Assembly: GCF_003709565.1 (NCBI RefSeq) | Contig: NZ_QNRC01000001.1 | Span: 186,001 to 250,000 of the forward strand | DNA: 64,000 bases | Direction of reading: 5' to 3' | From: Paracoccus sigandri | Lineage (GTDB): Bacteria > Pseudomonadota > Alphaproteobacteria > Rhodobacterales > Rhodobacteraceae | Shown: piece after piece, positions 46,298-58,884 of the stretch | Numbering within the stretch: position 1 is the first letter of the stretch | Layout of the letters: the number at the start of each line of letters is the position of its first letter | Notes under the pieces: generated by a model | Database searches by the model: none | The model's input: the letters and a program-made list of their open reading frames with translations, nothing else | Told to the model about the DNA's origin: nothing | Made by a program: the position numbers and the translations under genes

Positions 46298-47218
46298 ATG
46301 ACCACAGGCTTGTTCTGGCATCCGGCCGCCATCGACCACCTGACGCCCATGGGCCATCCCGAGCAATCGGCCCGCGCCCAGGCCGTCGCCGCCGCGCTTC
46401 AGGATCTGGCGCTGGACCGGCACGAGGCGCCCATCGCCGAGGATGCCGAGATCCTGCGCTGCCATCCGCGCTCCTATCTGGACCGGATCCGCGCCGCCTC
46501 GCCCGCGCAGGGCTTCACGATGCTGGACGGCGACACGCACATGTCGCCGGGCAGCCTGGAGGCCGCCTTGCGCGCCGTGGGCGGCGCGGTCGCGGCGGTG
46601 GATGCGGTGCTGGCGGGCGGGATCGCCAATGCCTTCGTCGCCATGCGCCCGCCCGGCCACCACGCCGAGCGCGAGACGGCGATGGGCTTCTGCCTGTTCG
46701 GCACCGTCGCCATCGCCGCCCGGCGGGCGCTGGACCATCACGGGCTGGAACGGGTGGCGGTGCTGGATTTCGACGTCCATCACGGCAACGGCACGCAGGA
46801 CCTGCTGTGGGACGAATCACGCGCCTTCTTCGCCTCCAGCCACCAGATGCCGCTGTATCCCGGCAGCGGCGCGGCCTCGGAACAGGGCGCCCATCGCCAG
46901 ATCGTGAACGTGCCGCTGGCGCCGGGCAGCGGCGGGGCCGAGGCGCGGCGGGCCTGGGACGCGATCCTGGCCCGCGCCCGTGCCTTCGATCCGCAGCTGG
47001 TGCTGGTTTCCGCCGGTTTCGACGCCCATGCCGACGACCCGCTGGCGCAGCTGAACTGGGACGAGACCGATTTCACCGCCATCAGCCGCGCGATCTGCGA
47101 CATGGCGGCGGAATGCGGCGCCCCGGTGGTATCCTGCCTGGAAGGTGGCTATGATCTGGCGGCCCTGGGCCGGTCCGTCCGCGCCCATGTCGAAGTGCTG
47201 ATGGAGGCCGGAGCATGA
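46298..47218 (+). CDS. Histone deacetylase-like (acetylpolyamine/acetoin-type) amidohydrolase
   Basis: 306 residues, zinc-dependent arginase/deacetylase fold. Catalytic motifs: RPPGHHAERETAMGFC (His pair, near 130), LDFDVHHGNGTQD (zinc Asp/His, near 165) and SAGFDAHADDPL (second zinc Asp, near 250). Bacterial members deacetylate polyamines or other small molecules; protein deacetylation is also possible. Start ATG 46298 has GAGGGGGA upstream. It overlaps xseB by 4 bp, so it is co-translated with DNA repair and isoprenoid genes. Confidence 0.9.
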   Translation: MTTGLFWHPAAIDHLTPMGHPEQSARAQAVAAALQDLALDRHEAPIAEDAEILRCHPRSYLDRIRAASPAQGFTMLDGDTHMSPGSLEAALRAVGGAVAAVDAVLAGGIANAFVAMRPPGHHAERETAMGFCLFGTVAIAARRALDHHGLERVAVLDFDVHHGNGTQDLLWDESRAFFASSHQMPLYPGSGAASEQGAHRQIVNVPLAPGSGGAEARRAWDAILARARAFDPQLVLVSAGFDAHADDPLAQLNWDETDFTAISRAICDMAAECGAPVVSCLEGGYDLAALGRSVRAHVEVLMEAGA

Positions 47219-47451
47219 GCGAGATCGAGAAGCTGTCCTTCGAGGAGGCAATGCGCGAATTGGAGGCGACCGTCGGCAAGCTGGAGACCGGCGAGGCGAC
47301 GCTGGAGGAATCCATCGCGCTTTACGAACGCGGGGCGGCGCTGCGCAAGCATTGCGAGGCGCGCCTGCGCGAGGCCGAGGAGCGGGTCGAGAAGATCACC
47401 CTGGCGGCCAATGGCGACCCCGCGGGCACGGAACCGGCCGAGGGGCTTTGA
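47215..47451 (+). CDS. xseB: Exodeoxyribonuclease VII small subunit
   Basis: 78 residues, with the family core FEEAMRELEATVGKLETGEA and ESIALYERGAALRKHCE. Binds in several copies to XseA, which is encoded elsewhere. The xseB-ispA-dxs order is widely conserved. Confidence 0.95.
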   Translation: MSEIEKLSFEEAMRELEATVGKLETGEATLEESIALYERGAALRKHCEARLREAEERVEKITLAANGDPAGTEPAEGL

Positions 47452-48315
47452 ATGCAGCATGAACTGGACGGCGTGAAGGCGCCGGTGCAGGCCGCGCTCG
47501 AATCCGCGATCGCCCGCCTGCCCGGCGGCGAATTGCGCGACGCGATGCTCTATGCGGCGACCGGGGGCAAGCGGCTGCGCGCCTATCTGGTGCTGGAATC
47601 GGCGCGGCTGCACGGCATCCCTGAAAGCGCCGCACTGCCCGTCGCCGCCGCGGTCGAGGCGCTGCACGCCTACAGCCTGGTCCATGACGACCTGCCGGCG
47701 ATGGACGACGACGACCTGCGCCGGGGCCAGCCGACGGTGCATGTGAAATACTCGCAGGCCACCGCGATCCTTGCCGGCGACGCGCTGCAAAGCCTGGCCT
47801 TCGAATTGCTGACGGGTGAAGCGGTGGGCGATGCGGGCGCGCGGCTGCGGCTGATCCGCGCCTTCGCCCGCGCCGTCGGCGCCCAGGGCATGGTCTGGGG
47901 CCAGGCGCTGGACATCGCCGCCGAAAGCGCCGCCACGCCGCTGGACCTGCCCGCGATCACCCGGCTGCAGGGCGGCAAGACCGGCGCGCTGATCCGCTTC
48001 GCCGCCACCGCCGGGCCGCTGGCCGCCGATGCCGATCCCGGCCCGCTGGACCGCTATGCCGACGCACTGGGGCTGGCCTTCCAGATCGCCGACGACATCC
48101 TAGACGTGACCGGAAACGAGGCCACCACCGGCAAGCGCGTCGGCAAGGACGGCGCGGCGGGCAAGGCCACCTTCGTCTCGCTTCTGGGGCTTGACGGCGC
48201 GCGCGCCGAGGCCCGCCGCCTTGCCGACCTGGCCGAGGCCGCGCTTGACCCCTATGGCGCGGCCGCGGGAAACTTGCGCGCCCTTGCGCGTTTCGTTATC
48301 GAACGCGACACTTGA
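47452..48315 (+). CDS. ispA: Polyprenyl (farnesyl) diphosphate synthase
   Basis: Builds C15 (or C20) diphosphate from IPP and DMAPP. 287 residues. First Asp-rich motif [15 protein letters not shown] near 80 and second DDILDVTG near 218; GGKRLRAYL near 40 binds IPP. The ATG directly follows the xseB stop. Chain length (FPP or GGPP) cannot be set by eye; position next to dxs favours FPP. Confidence 0.93.
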   Translation: MQHELDGVKAPVQAALESAIARLPGGELRDAMLYAATGGKRLRAYLVLESARLHGIPESAALPVAAAVEALHAYSLVHDDLPAMDDDDLRRGQPTVHVKYSQATAILAGDALQSLAFELLTGEAVGDAGARLRLIRAFARAVGAQGMVWGQALDIAAESAATPLDLPAITRLQGGKTGALIRFAATAGPLAADADPGPLDRYADALGLAFQIADDILDVTGNEATTGKRVGKDGAAGKATFVSLLGLDGARAEARRLADLAEAALDPYGAAAGNLRALARFVIERDT

Positions 48316-48349
48316 AACGCCCGCCCCAGACACGCCCGGAGGGCCAGCC

Positions 48350-50278
48350 ATGACCGACCCCGTTCCCACCAACCGGCCGAAGACCCCGGTTCTGGACCGC
48401 GTCAACCTGCCCTCGGACCTCAAGGCGCTGAGCGACCGCGAACTGGCGCAGCTGGCCGAGGAGCTGCGCGCCGAGACGATCAGCGCGGTCAGCGTGACCG
48501 GCGGCCATCTGGGCGCGGGGCTGGGCGTGGTGGAACTGACCGTGGCCCTGCACGCCGTCTTCGACGCGCCGCGCGACAAGATCATCTGGGACGTCGGCCA
48601 CCAGTGCTATCCGCACAAGATCCTGACCGGGCGGCGCGACCGCATCCGCACCCTGCGCATGGGCGGCGGGCTGGCCGGCTTCACCAAGCGCGCGGAAAGC
48701 CCCTATGATCCGTTCGGCGCCGGCCATTCCTCGACCTCGATTTCCGCCGCGCTGGGTTTCGCAGTGGCGCGCGAGCTGGGCGGCGATGCCGGCGACGCCA
48801 TCGCGGTGATCGGCGACGGCGCCATGAGCGCGGGCATGGCCTTCGAGGCGATGAACAATGCCGGCCACCTGGGCAAGCGGCTGTTCGTGATCCTGAACGA
48901 CAACGAGATGTCCATCGCGCCGCCCACCGGCGCGCTGTCCACCTATCTGACCCGGCTTTACACGGGCGGCCCCTTCCAGGAGCTGAAGGCCGCCGCCAAG
49001 GGCGCCGTCAGCCTGCTGCCCGCGCCGATGCAGCAGGGCGCCCGCCGCGCCAAGGAAATGCTGAAGGGCATGGCCGTGGGCGGCACCCTGTTCGAGGAGC
49101 TGGGCTTCAGCTATATCGGCCCGGTCGACGGCCATGACCTGGACCAGCTGCTGCCGCTGCTGCGCACCGTGAAGGCCCGCGCCGACGGGCCGGTGCTGAT
49201 CCATGCCGTCACCAGGAAGGGCAAGGGCTACGGTCCGGCCGAGAATGCCGACGACCGCGGCCATGCGCGGGGCTGCTTCGACGTGCTGACCGGCCAGCAG
49301 GCCAAGGCCAAGTCGAACGCGCCCAGCTATACCGCCGTTTTCGCCGGGGCGTTGATCGACGAGGGCGGCCGCGACGACCGCATCGTCGGCATCACCGCCG
49401 CCATGCCCGACGGCACCGGCCTGAAGCAGTTCGCCGAGCGTTTCCCGCGCCGCACCTTCGACGTCGGCATCGCCGAGCAACATGCCGTGACCTTCGCGGC
49501 GGGGCTGGCGGCGGGCGGGATGAAACCCTTCTGCGCGCTCTATTCCACCTTCCTGCAGCGCGGCTACGACCAGGTGGTCCACGACGTCGCCGTGCAGGGC
49601 CTGCCGGTGCGCTTCGCCATCGACCGCGCCGGTCTGGTCGGGCAGGACGGCCCCACCCATGCCGGCGCCTATGACATCGCCTTCCTGGCGAACCTGCCCG
49701 GCTTCGTGGTCATGGCCGCCGCCGACGAGGCCGAGCTGGTCCACATGGTCGCCACCGCCGCCGCCCATGACGCGGGCCCCATCGCCTTCCGCTTCCCGCG
49801 CGGCGAGGGCACCGGGGTCGATCTGCCCGAACGCGGAGAAATCCTGCCCATCGGCAAGGGCCGCATGATCGCCGAGGGCAAGTCGGTCGCGATCCTGTCC
49901 TTCGGCACCCGCCTCTCCGAGGCGATGGCCGCGCGCGAGGCGCTGTCGGCGCGCGGCATCACCCCGACCATCGCCGACGCCCGCTTCGCCAAGCCCCTGG
50001 ACCGCGAGCTGATCCTGCGCCTGGCCCGCGACCACGACGCGCTGATCACCCTGGAGGAAGGCGCCGTCGGCGGCTTCGGCAGCCATGTCGCGCAGCTTCT
50101 GGCCGATGAGGGCGTCTTCGACCGCGGGCTTGCCTTCCGCTCGATGGTGCTGCCCGACCGCTTCGTCGACCATGGCGCGCCCTTCGCGATGTATGACGAT
50201 TCGGCGCTGAACGCGGCGCATATCGAGGCGAAGGTGCTGGAGGTGCTGCGCATCGCGCAGCTGGACCGCCGCGCCTGA
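48350..50278 (+). CDS. dxs: 1-deoxy-D-xylulose-5-phosphate synthase
   Basis: Thiamine diphosphate enzyme starting the MEP isoprenoid pathway and supplying PdxA's route to pyridoxal phosphate. 642 residues from ATG 48350, with GGAGGG upstream. Motifs: [15 protein letters not shown] near 75, the ThDP motif [18 protein letters not shown] near 150, and [15 protein letters not shown] near 370. Frame continues upstream only as a shadow in ispA. Confidence 0.97.
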   Translation: MTDPVPTNRPKTPVLDRVNLPSDLKALSDRELAQLAEELRAETISAVSVTGGHLGAGLGVVELTVALHAVFDAPRDKIIWDVGHQCYPHKILTGRRDRIRTLRMGGGLAGFTKRAESPYDPFGAGHSSTSISAALGFAVARELGGDAGDAIAVIGDGAMSAGMAFEAMNNAGHLGKRLFVILNDNEMSIAPPTGALSTYLTRLYTGGPFQELKAAAKGAVSLLPAPMQQGARRAKEMLKGMAVGGTLFEELGFSYIGPVDGHDLDQLLPLLRTVKARADGPVLIHAVTRKGKGYGPAENADDRGHARGCFDVLTGQQAKAKSNAPSYTAVFAGALIDEGGRDDRIVGITAAMPDGTGLKQFAERFPRRTFDVGIAEQHAVTFAAGLAAGGMKPFCALYSTFLQRGYDQVVHDVAVQGLPVRFAIDRAGLVGQDGPTHAGAYDIAFLANLPGFVVMAAADEAELVHMVATAAAHDAGPIAFRFPRGEGTGVDLPERGEILPIGKGRMIAEGKSVAILSFGTRLSEAMAAREALSARGITPTIADARFAKPLDRELILRLARDHDALITLEEGAVGGFGSHVAQLLADEGVFDRGLAFRSMVLPDRFVDHGAPFAMYDDSALNAAHIEAKVLEVLRIAQLDRRA

Positions 50279-50586
50279 CGCAATCCTGCCGGCATCGCGG
50301 ACGAAACCGCCCTGCATTGCACGGGCAACAATCAATTTTGCACCGCGAACCGGTCGATAATTGTTGACCTGCGGGCGCATAGGCGAAAACATGCCGAAAA
50401 GAACAGCTACCAATCTCGCGCCGCCGAAGGCACAGAATTGTGTAGCTTTGTGAAGGTCTTGGGGTTGCTCTCGCGACCCTGTTTTGCGGTTCACCGGCGC
50501 TCTCGAGCCTTTCCTTTCTCGCGAGGACGCCATTCGTAAACAGTCACCGGCCATTTGTCGCCGGATGTCGCGAAAGGATCCCCGAA
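50279..50586 (+). promoter_or_regulatory. 308-bp leader region of the Calx-beta/RTX gene
   Basis: The longest gene-free stretch, and richer in A+T than its surroundings. Seen in it: a 7-bp inverted repeat CAACAAT/ATTGTTG (50326-50332 and 50360-50366) and a CACA-N4-TGTG palindrome (50431-50442). AAGGA at 50574-50578 is the ribosome site. These could be regulator sites; none matches a site I can name. Confidence 0.5.
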
Positions 50587-53500
50587 ATGCCCGATCGTCC
50601 GATTATCTCCATCACCGGCGGCCGCGTCGATGAAGGCCCGTTCAGCACCTATATTCCCTTCACCGTCCGGCTGTCCGCAGCACCCGCGGATATCGTTACC
50701 GTCGAGTATTTCGTCCATGCCGGGACCGCCAGCCGGGAAACCGATCTGTCCTCCAGCGGCTATCCCTATAGCGGGACCATCACGTTCGACCGCGGACAGT
50801 CCGAACAGATCATCTATGTCCGCAACAGCAACGACAGCCTGGACGAGTTGGACGAAAGCGTCTTCGTCGAGTTGCGCAATCCGGACGGTGCGACATTCGG
50901 CGCGAACAATCACAGCCTGTCCGCAATCGGCTGGGTGCTGGACGATGACGGGCCCGGCAACAACCGCGCCATCGCCGTCTCGAACCCGGTCGTGACCGAG
51001 GCAGCGGGCGGCAAGGCCATCTTCACCATCAGCCTGTCGCGGGCGTTCGATAACGATGTCAGCTTCAATTACAGCACCAGCGACGGCAGCGCCAAGGCGG
51101 GATCGGACTATCAGGCCCGCAGCGGCACCGTCACCTTCCTGGCCGGCCAGACCGAAACCACGGTCGAAGTCAACCTGATCAACGACAACCTCGCCGAAGC
51201 CACAGAAAGCTTCAACCTGTCGATCACTGGCGCCCATGGCGTGACCGGCGCCACCGGCACGGCGCAAATCCTTGACGATGACAGCGCCATCCCGGTCATG
51301 TCCATCGAAGGCGGCCGCGCCGACGAAGGACCGTTCAGCACCTATATTCCCTTCACCGTCCGGCTGTCCGAGGCGCCGACGGATGCGGTCACGGTCGAGT
51401 ATTTCGTCCATGCCGGAACCGCCAGCCGGGAAACCGACCTGTCCTCCAGCGGCTATCCCTATAACGGCACCGTCACTTTCAGTCCCGGCCAGACCGAACA
51501 GGTGATCTATGTCCGCAACAGCAACGACAGTCTGGACGAGCTGGACGAGAGCTTCTTCGTCGAGTTGCGCAATCCGGACGGCGCGACATTCGGCGCGAAC
51601 AATCACAGCCTGTCCGCAATCGGCTGGGTGCTGGACGATGACGGGCCGGGCAACAACCGCGCCATCGCCGTCTCGAACCCGGTCGTGACCGAGGCAGCGG
51701 GCGGCAAGGCCATCTTCACCATCAGCCTGTCGCGGGCGTTCGATACCAATGTCAGCTTCAATTACAGCACCAGCGACGGCAGCGCCAAGGCGGGATCGGA
51801 CTATCAGGCCCGCAACGGCACGGTCACCTTCCTGGCCGGCCAGACCGAGGCAACCGTCGAGATCAACCTGCTCAACGACAACCTCGCCGAAGCCACCGAA
51901 AGCTTCAACCTGTCGATCACCGGCGCCCATGGCGTGACCGGCGCCACCGGCACGGCGCAAATCCTTGATGACGACAGCGCCACCCCGGTCCTGTCCATCG
52001 AAGGCGGCCGCGCCGATGAAGGCCCGTTCAGCACCTATATTCCCTTCACCGTCCGGCTGTCCGAGGCGCCGACGGATGCGGTCACGGTCGAGTATTTCGT
52101 CCATGCCGGAACCGCCAGCCGGGAAACCGACCTGTCTTCCAGCGGCTATCCCTATAGCGGGACCGTCACTTTCAGCCCCGGCCAGACCGAGCGGGTGATC
52201 TATGTCCGCAACAGCAACGACAGCCTGGACGAGTTGGACGAGAGCTTCTTCGTCGAGTTGCGCAATCCCGTGGGTGCCACCTTCGGGGGCGGCAATGCCT
52301 CGCTGTTCGCCACAGGCTGGGTTCTGGACGATGACGGGCCGGGGTTGAACCGGACGGTGGCCGTCTCGAACAGCATCGTGAGAGAGGTTCCGGGCGGCAG
52401 CGTCGCCATCTTCGCGGTCGAGATCTCTCGTCCCGCCGAGGTGCCGATCACGCTGAACTATGAGACCGTGGCCGGCACCGCGCGCGCAAACAGCGACTAT
52501 GTCCCAAGTCTGGGCCAGATCACCTTCGCCCCCGGCCAGACGCGGGTCGAGATCGCCGTGCCCATCATCTATGACATGGCGCAGGAAGGGGCCGAACTGT
52601 TCTATCTGCGCGTCCAGCCTCCCTTCCCCTCGCAGATCTCGGCCCAGTCGAACATGGCGACCGGCACCGGGACGATCCTGGACGGCACGGTCAGCGGCAC
52701 CGGCGGCAACGACATCCTGCACGGCACCTCGTTCCCCGAACGGATCGAGGGGCTGGGCGGCGACGACCGGATCTATGGTTACGGCGGCAACGACATCCTG
52801 TCGGGCGGCGACGGCAACGATACTCTTTACGGCGGGGGCGGCAACGACACGCTTCTTGGCGGCAATGGCAACGACCGGCTGGAGGGCGGCGCGGGCGCGG
52901 ACCGGCTGGAAGGCGGTGCGGGCAACGACACGCTGATCGGGGGCGCGGGCCGCGACACGCTGATCGGCGGGGCGGGCAACGATCTCTATATCATCGACCG
53001 CAACGACGTGATCCAGGAAACCGCCAATGGCGGCATCGACACGGTGCAGGCGAATTTCGCTTATACGCTGGGGGCGCATCTGGAAAACCTGACCCTGACC
53101 GGGGCCGGCAATATCAACGGCACCGGAAACGGGTTGAACAACGTGATCCTGGGCAATGCCGGCGCCAACCGGCTGGTCGGGCTAGCCGGAAACGACACGC
53201 TGCGCGGCAATGGCGGCAATGACACGCTGCTGGGCGGGGCGGGCAACGACCGGCTGTTCGGAGGCGCCGGCAATGACCGGCTGCTGGGCGGCAACGGCAA
53301 CGACCGGCTGGACGGCGGGGCCGGCAATGACTGGCTGCTGGGCGGCAACGGCAACGACCGGCTGGACGGCGGGGCCGGCAATGACTGGCTGGAAGGCGGC
53401 GCGGGCAACGACACCCTGCTGGGAGGCGCGGGCAACGACCGCCTTCTGGGCCAGGGCGGCCATGATCTTCTGAACGGCGGCGGCGGAAACGACACGCTGC

Positions 53501-54171
53501 TGGGCGGGGCCGGGAACGACACGCTTCTGGGCGGCGGCGGGCGCGATTCGCTGGAAGGCGGCGCCGGCAACGACCGGCTGGAGGGCGGCGCGGGCATCGA
53601 CACCCTTCTTGGCGGGGGCGGCAATGACACGCTGCTGGGCCAGGGCGGCAACGACGTGCTGCGCGGCGGGGCCGGGCGCGATCTTCTGCAGGGCGGGGCC
53701 GGCAATGACCGCCTGTTCGGCGATGCGGGCAATGACACGCTGGAGGGCGGCGCGGGCAATGACCGGCTGGACGGCGGGGGCGGAAACGATGTGCTGCGCG
53801 GCGGCGCGGGCGCCGACACGCTGATCGGCGGCGCCGGGGCCGATACGATGCAGGGCGGCGCCGGGCGCGACATCTTCGTCTTCCAGAGCTTCGCGGAAAT
53901 GGGCAGCGGCGCGGCGAATCGCGACCGGATCCTGGATTTCGCCTCGGGGCAGGACCGGCTGGACCTGAGCGCGCTGGACGCCAATACCCGGCTGGCGGGC
54001 AACCAGGATTTCGCCTTCAACGGCATGGAAGCCGCGGCCAATTCGGTCTGGTTCCTGCGCCAGGGCAGCAACGTGATCCTGCGCGGCGACCATGACGGCG
54101 ACGGTGTCCATGATTTCGAGATCCAACTGAACGGCATCTCGCGGCTGGTGGCCGAGGATTTCATCTTCTAG
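50587..54171 (+). CDS. Large Calx-beta / RTX repeat protein, probable type I secretion substrate
   Basis: 1194 residues without a signal peptide. Residues about 6-695 hold six Calx-beta domains arranged as three two-domain modules; modules 1 and 2 and the first half of module 3 are nearly identical (231-residue period), the last domain is diverged. About 36 glycine-rich nonapeptides of the GGxGNDxLx type follow in two blocks (about 705-800 and 855-1095), separated by a linker with NGGIDTVQANFAYTLGAHLE. These bind calcium. The end (about 1096-1194, DIFVFQSF...LDFASGQDRLDLSAL) is the serralysin-like C-terminal domain that carries the type I signal. No catalytic domain was seen, so it is probably an adhesin or surface-layer/matrix protein. 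No secretion genes adjoin it. Confidence 0.9.
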   Translation: MPDRPIISITGGRVDEGPFSTYIPFTVRLSAAPADIVTVEYFVHAGTASRETDLSSSGYPYSGTITFDRGQSEQIIYVRNSNDSLDELDESVFVELRNPDGATFGANNHSLSAIGWVLDDDGPGNNRAIAVSNPVVTEAAGGKAIFTISLSRAFDNDVSFNYSTSDGSAKAGSDYQARSGTVTFLAGQTETTVEVNLINDNLAEATESFNLSITGAHGVTGATGTAQILDDDSAIPVMSIEGGRADEGPFSTYIPFTVRLSEAPTDAVTVEYFVHAGTASRETDLSSSGYPYNGTVTFSPGQTEQVIYVRNSNDSLDELDESFFVELRNPDGATFGANNHSLSAIGWVLDDDGPGNNRAIAVSNPVVTEAAGGKAIFTISLSRAFDTNVSFNYSTSDGSAKAGSDYQARNGTVTFLAGQTEATVEINLLNDNLAEATESFNLSITGAHGVTGATGTAQILDDDSATPVLSIEGGRADEGPFSTYIPFTVRLSEAPTDAVTVEYFVHAGTASRETDLSSSGYPYSGTVTFSPGQTERVIYVRNSNDSLDELDESFFVELRNPVGATFGGGNASLFATGWVLDDDGPGLNRTVAVSNSIVREVPGGSVAIFAVEISRPAEVPITLNYETVAGTARANSDYVPSLGQITFAPGQTRVEIAVPIIYDMAQEGAELFYLRVQPPFPSQISAQSNMATGTGTILDGTVSGTGGNDILHGTSFPERIEGLGGDDRIYGYGGNDILSGGDGNDTLYGGGGNDTLLGGNGNDRLEGGAGADRLEGGAGNDTLIGGAGRDTLIGGAGNDLYIIDRNDVIQETANGGIDTVQANFAYTLGAHLENLTLTGAGNINGTGNGLNNVILGNAGANRLVGLAGNDTLRGNGGNDTLLGGAGNDRLFGGAGNDRLLGGNGNDRLDGGAGNDWLLGGNGNDRLDGGAGNDWLEGGAGNDTLLGGAGNDRLLGQGGHDLLNGGGGNDTLLGGAGNDTLLGGGGRDSLEGGAGNDRLEGGAGIDTLLGGGGNDTLLGQGGNDVLRGGAGRDLLQGGAGNDRLFGDAGNDTLEGGAGNDRLDGGGGNDVLRGGAGADTLIGGAGADTMQGGAGRDIFVFQSFAEMGSGAANRDRILDFASGQDRLDLSALDANTRLAGNQDFAFNGMEAAANSVWFLRQGSNVILRGDHDGDGVHDFEIQLNGISRLVAEDFIF
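50600..52330 (+). repeat. 693-bp tandem repeat encoding Calx-beta pairs
   Basis: Anchor TTCAGCACCTATATTCCC occurs at 50641, 51334 and 52027, exactly 693 bp (231 codons) apart. Two full units and about half a third are nearly identical in DNA, including third-codon positions, then similarity drops after about 52270. This points to recent duplication or ongoing gene conversion. Confidence 0.9.
52695..53875 (+). repeat. RTX nonapeptide-coding repeats
   Basis: About 36 units of 27 bp coding for GGxGNDxLx/AGNDxLxGG, in two blocks with a linker at about 52986-53150. Several neighbouring units (NGNDRLDGGAGNDWL) are repeated exactly at 53290-53395. Confidence 0.9.
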
Positions 54172-54183
54172 CCGCGGGAGTCG

Positions 54184-54230
54184 GGGGCTGGCCTTCGCGT
54201 CCTTCGGGTATTTGGACAACGAAGAAGCGG
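54184..54230. repeat. Intergenic repeat, type B copy
   Basis: GGGGGCTGGCCTTCGCGTCC followed by TTCGGGTATTTGGACAACGAAGAAGC. The last 22 bases equal those after ilvC. It lies between the convergent RTX and glgP genes. Confidence 0.75.
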
Positions 54231-54235
54231 CCAGC

Positions 54236-56662
<2,427 letters not shown>

Positions 56663-56794
56663 GAAACGGGCGCGGGAGCCGGCGCGGGCGGCTGGAAACA
56701 GTCAGGTTCTGTCACGCGGCGATAGCGCAATCAACAGGGCAGATCTGCCCGCGGGCCGATCAGCCCGCCATTGCCGCGCCGCAAGGCAGCCTGC

Positions 56795-58879
56795 CTAGCC
56801 CGCCGCGCCCGCGCCAAGCGTGAAGGTGGTGACGCTGTCGGCGGCGATGGTCTCCGTCCCGCCGGCGGGATCGTCCGGGTCGCCGTCACGGGCGCTGTCC
56901 AGCTGCCGCCGCCACTGGCCCTGTCCCGGATCGGGCAGCCGCACCTGCGCCTGGGGCCCGGCATTGAAGACCACGAAGACCGCGCCGGGCAGCGCCGCAT
57001 AGGCGGGCGTGCCCGAGGCCATGCGCAGTTCCACCGCCAGCAGCCGCAGCTCGGGATCGCCCCAATCGGCCAGCTGCATCGGCGCGCCGTCGGCGCGGCG
57101 CCAGAACAGGTCGGGCAGCCCGTCCTGTTCGCGCGGCTGGCTGTGCAGGAAACGCTTCTGGCGCAGGATCGGATGGGCCTTGCGGAAGGCGATCACCCGG
57201 CGGCAGAAATCCAGGAAATCCGGGTCGGCCCCGTCCCAGTCCACCCAGCCGATGGCATTGTCCTGGCAATAGGCGTTGTTGTTGCCGCCCTGCGAATTGC
57301 CCAGCTCGTCCCCGGCAAGGATCATCGGCGTGCCCTGGCTCAGCATCAGCGTCGCCATCAGGTTGCGCCGCCTGCGGGCGCGGCGGGCCAGCACCTCGGC
57401 ATCACCCGTCGGCCCCTCGATGCCGCAATTGTCCGAGACGTTGTGGTTGTGGCCGTCGCGGTTTTCCTCGCCATTGGCCTCGTTGTGCTTGGCGCTGTAG
57501 CTGACCGTGTCCATCAGCGTGAAGCCGTCATGCGCGGCGATGAAATTGATGCTGGAGGTCGCCGTCCGCCCGTCATGGTCGAAGCGCGCCGCCGATCCGG
57601 CCATGCGCTTGGCCAGCTTGCCGATCAGCCCCGGATCGCCGCGCCAGAAGCCCCGGACCTGGTCGCGGAAACGGTCGTTCCATTCGGCGAAGGGCGCGGG
57701 ATAGCTGCCCAGCTGATAGCCGCCCTCGCCGATGTCCCAGGGCTCGGCGATCAGCTTGACGCGGTTCAGCACCGGGTCCTGGCGGATGGCGGTGAAGAAC
57801 GGCCCGTCGCGGTCGAAGACCCCGCGCGACCGCCCCAGCACCGAACACAGATCGAAGCGGAAGCCGTCGACATGCATCACCTCGACCCAGTAGCGCAGCG
57901 AATCCATGACCAGGCGCAGCGCGAAGGGATGGTCCAGGTCCAGCACGTTTCCGGTGCCGGCGTCGTTGACATAGAAGCGCGGATCCTCGGCCAGGCGGTA
58001 ATAGGCGGCGTTGTCGATGCCGCGGAAGGACAGCGTCGGGCCCAGCTCGTTGCCCTCGGCGGTGTGGTTGTAGACCACGTCCAGGATCACCTCGATGCCG
58101 GCGCGATGGAACCGCGCGACCATCTGCTGGAACTCGGCGACGTCGCCGTCCTGCATGTAGCGCGGCTCGGGCGCGAAGAAGCCACAGGACATGTAGCCCC
58201 AGTAATTCGTCAGCCCCCGATCGGTCAGGAAACGGTCGTCGGCGAAGGCATGGACGGGCAGCAGCTCGACGGCGGTGACGCCCAGCCGGGTCAGGTGATC
58301 GAGGATCGGGTCCGAGGCCATCGCCAGATAGGTGCCGGGATCGGGAATGTCGGGCCGGGCGGCGGTCAGGCCCTTCACATGCGCCTCGTAGATCACCGTA
58401 TCCGCCATCGGGCGGCGCGGCGGGCGGTCGTCGCCCCAGGCGAAGCCGGGATCGACCACCACCGATTTCGGCATGAAGCCCGCGCTGTCGCGCCGGTCGA
58501 AGCTGAGATCCGCGTCCTGGTGCCCGGCGCGATAGCCGAACAGCGCGTCGTGGTTCACCGGCCTGCCGGTCAGGCGCCGGGCATAGGGGTCGATCAGCAG
58601 CTTGTGGGGGTTGAAGCGGTGGCCCTCCTGCGGGCGATAGGGGCCGTGGACGCGGAAGCCGTATCGCTGCCCCGGCCGCAGCCCCGGCACATAGCCGTGC
58701 CAGACATGGCCGTCGCGTTCCGGCAGGTCGACACGGGATTCGCGGCCCTTGCGGTTGAAGAGGCACAGCGTCACGCGCTCGGCATGCTGGGAGAACAGGG
58801 CGAAGTTCACGCCTGCGCCGTCGAATGTGGCGCCAAGCCGCGCCGGGTCCCCGGCGGCGATCGGAAAGGTCTGGGTCAT
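56795..58879 (-). CDS. glgX: Glycogen debranching enzyme GlgX
   Basis: Hydrolyses alpha-1,6 branches trimmed by phosphorylase. 694 residues from ATG 58879 (MTQTFPIAAG). N-terminal CBM48-like domain (about 10-110) and GH13 barrel with nucleophile Asp in VDGFRFDLCSVLGR (near 335), acid/base Glu in LIAEPWDIGEGGYQLG (near 370) and FIAAHDGFTL (near 445). Five bases separate it from glgA. Confidence 0.94.
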   Translation of the reverse strand: MTQTFPIAAGDPARLGATFDGAGVNFALFSQHAERVTLCLFNRKGRESRVDLPERDGHVWHGYVPGLRPGQRYGFRVHGPYRPQEGHRFNPHKLLIDPYARRLTGRPVNHDALFGYRAGHQDADLSFDRRDSAGFMPKSVVVDPGFAWGDDRPPRRPMADTVIYEAHVKGLTAARPDIPDPGTYLAMASDPILDHLTRLGVTAVELLPVHAFADDRFLTDRGLTNYWGYMSCGFFAPEPRYMQDGDVAEFQQMVARFHRAGIEVILDVVYNHTAEGNELGPTLSFRGIDNAAYYRLAEDPRFYVNDAGTGNVLDLDHPFALRLVMDSLRYWVEVMHVDGFRFDLCSVLGRSRGVFDRDGPFFTAIRQDPVLNRVKLIAEPWDIGEGGYQLGSYPAPFAEWNDRFRDQVRGFWRGDPGLIGKLAKRMAGSAARFDHDGRTATSSINFIAAHDGFTLMDTVSYSAKHNEANGEENRDGHNHNVSDNCGIEGPTGDAEVLARRARRRRNLMATLMLSQGTPMILAGDELGNSQGGNNNAYCQDNAIGWVDWDGADPDFLDFCRRVIAFRKAHPILRQKRFLHSQPREQDGLPDLFWRRADGAPMQLADWGDPELRLLAVELRMASGTPAYAALPGAVFVVFNAGPQAQVRLPDPGQGQWRRQLDSARDGDPDDPAGGTETIAADSVTTFTLGAGAAG

Positions 58880-58884
58880 CTGTT

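Noticed and set aside
48296..50554. 752-residue minus-strand frame
   Set aside because: Antisense to dxs, which has all its motifs; no family resemblance on this strand.
50491..53079. 862-residue minus-strand frame with repeats
   Set aside because: Antisense to the Calx-beta/RTX gene; its internal repeats merely mirror the 693-bp coding repeat.
52695..53875. Regular short repeats that could suggest a CRISPR array
   Set aside because: Units are 27-bp coding repeats for RTX nonapeptides with no unique spacers, and no cas genes are near.
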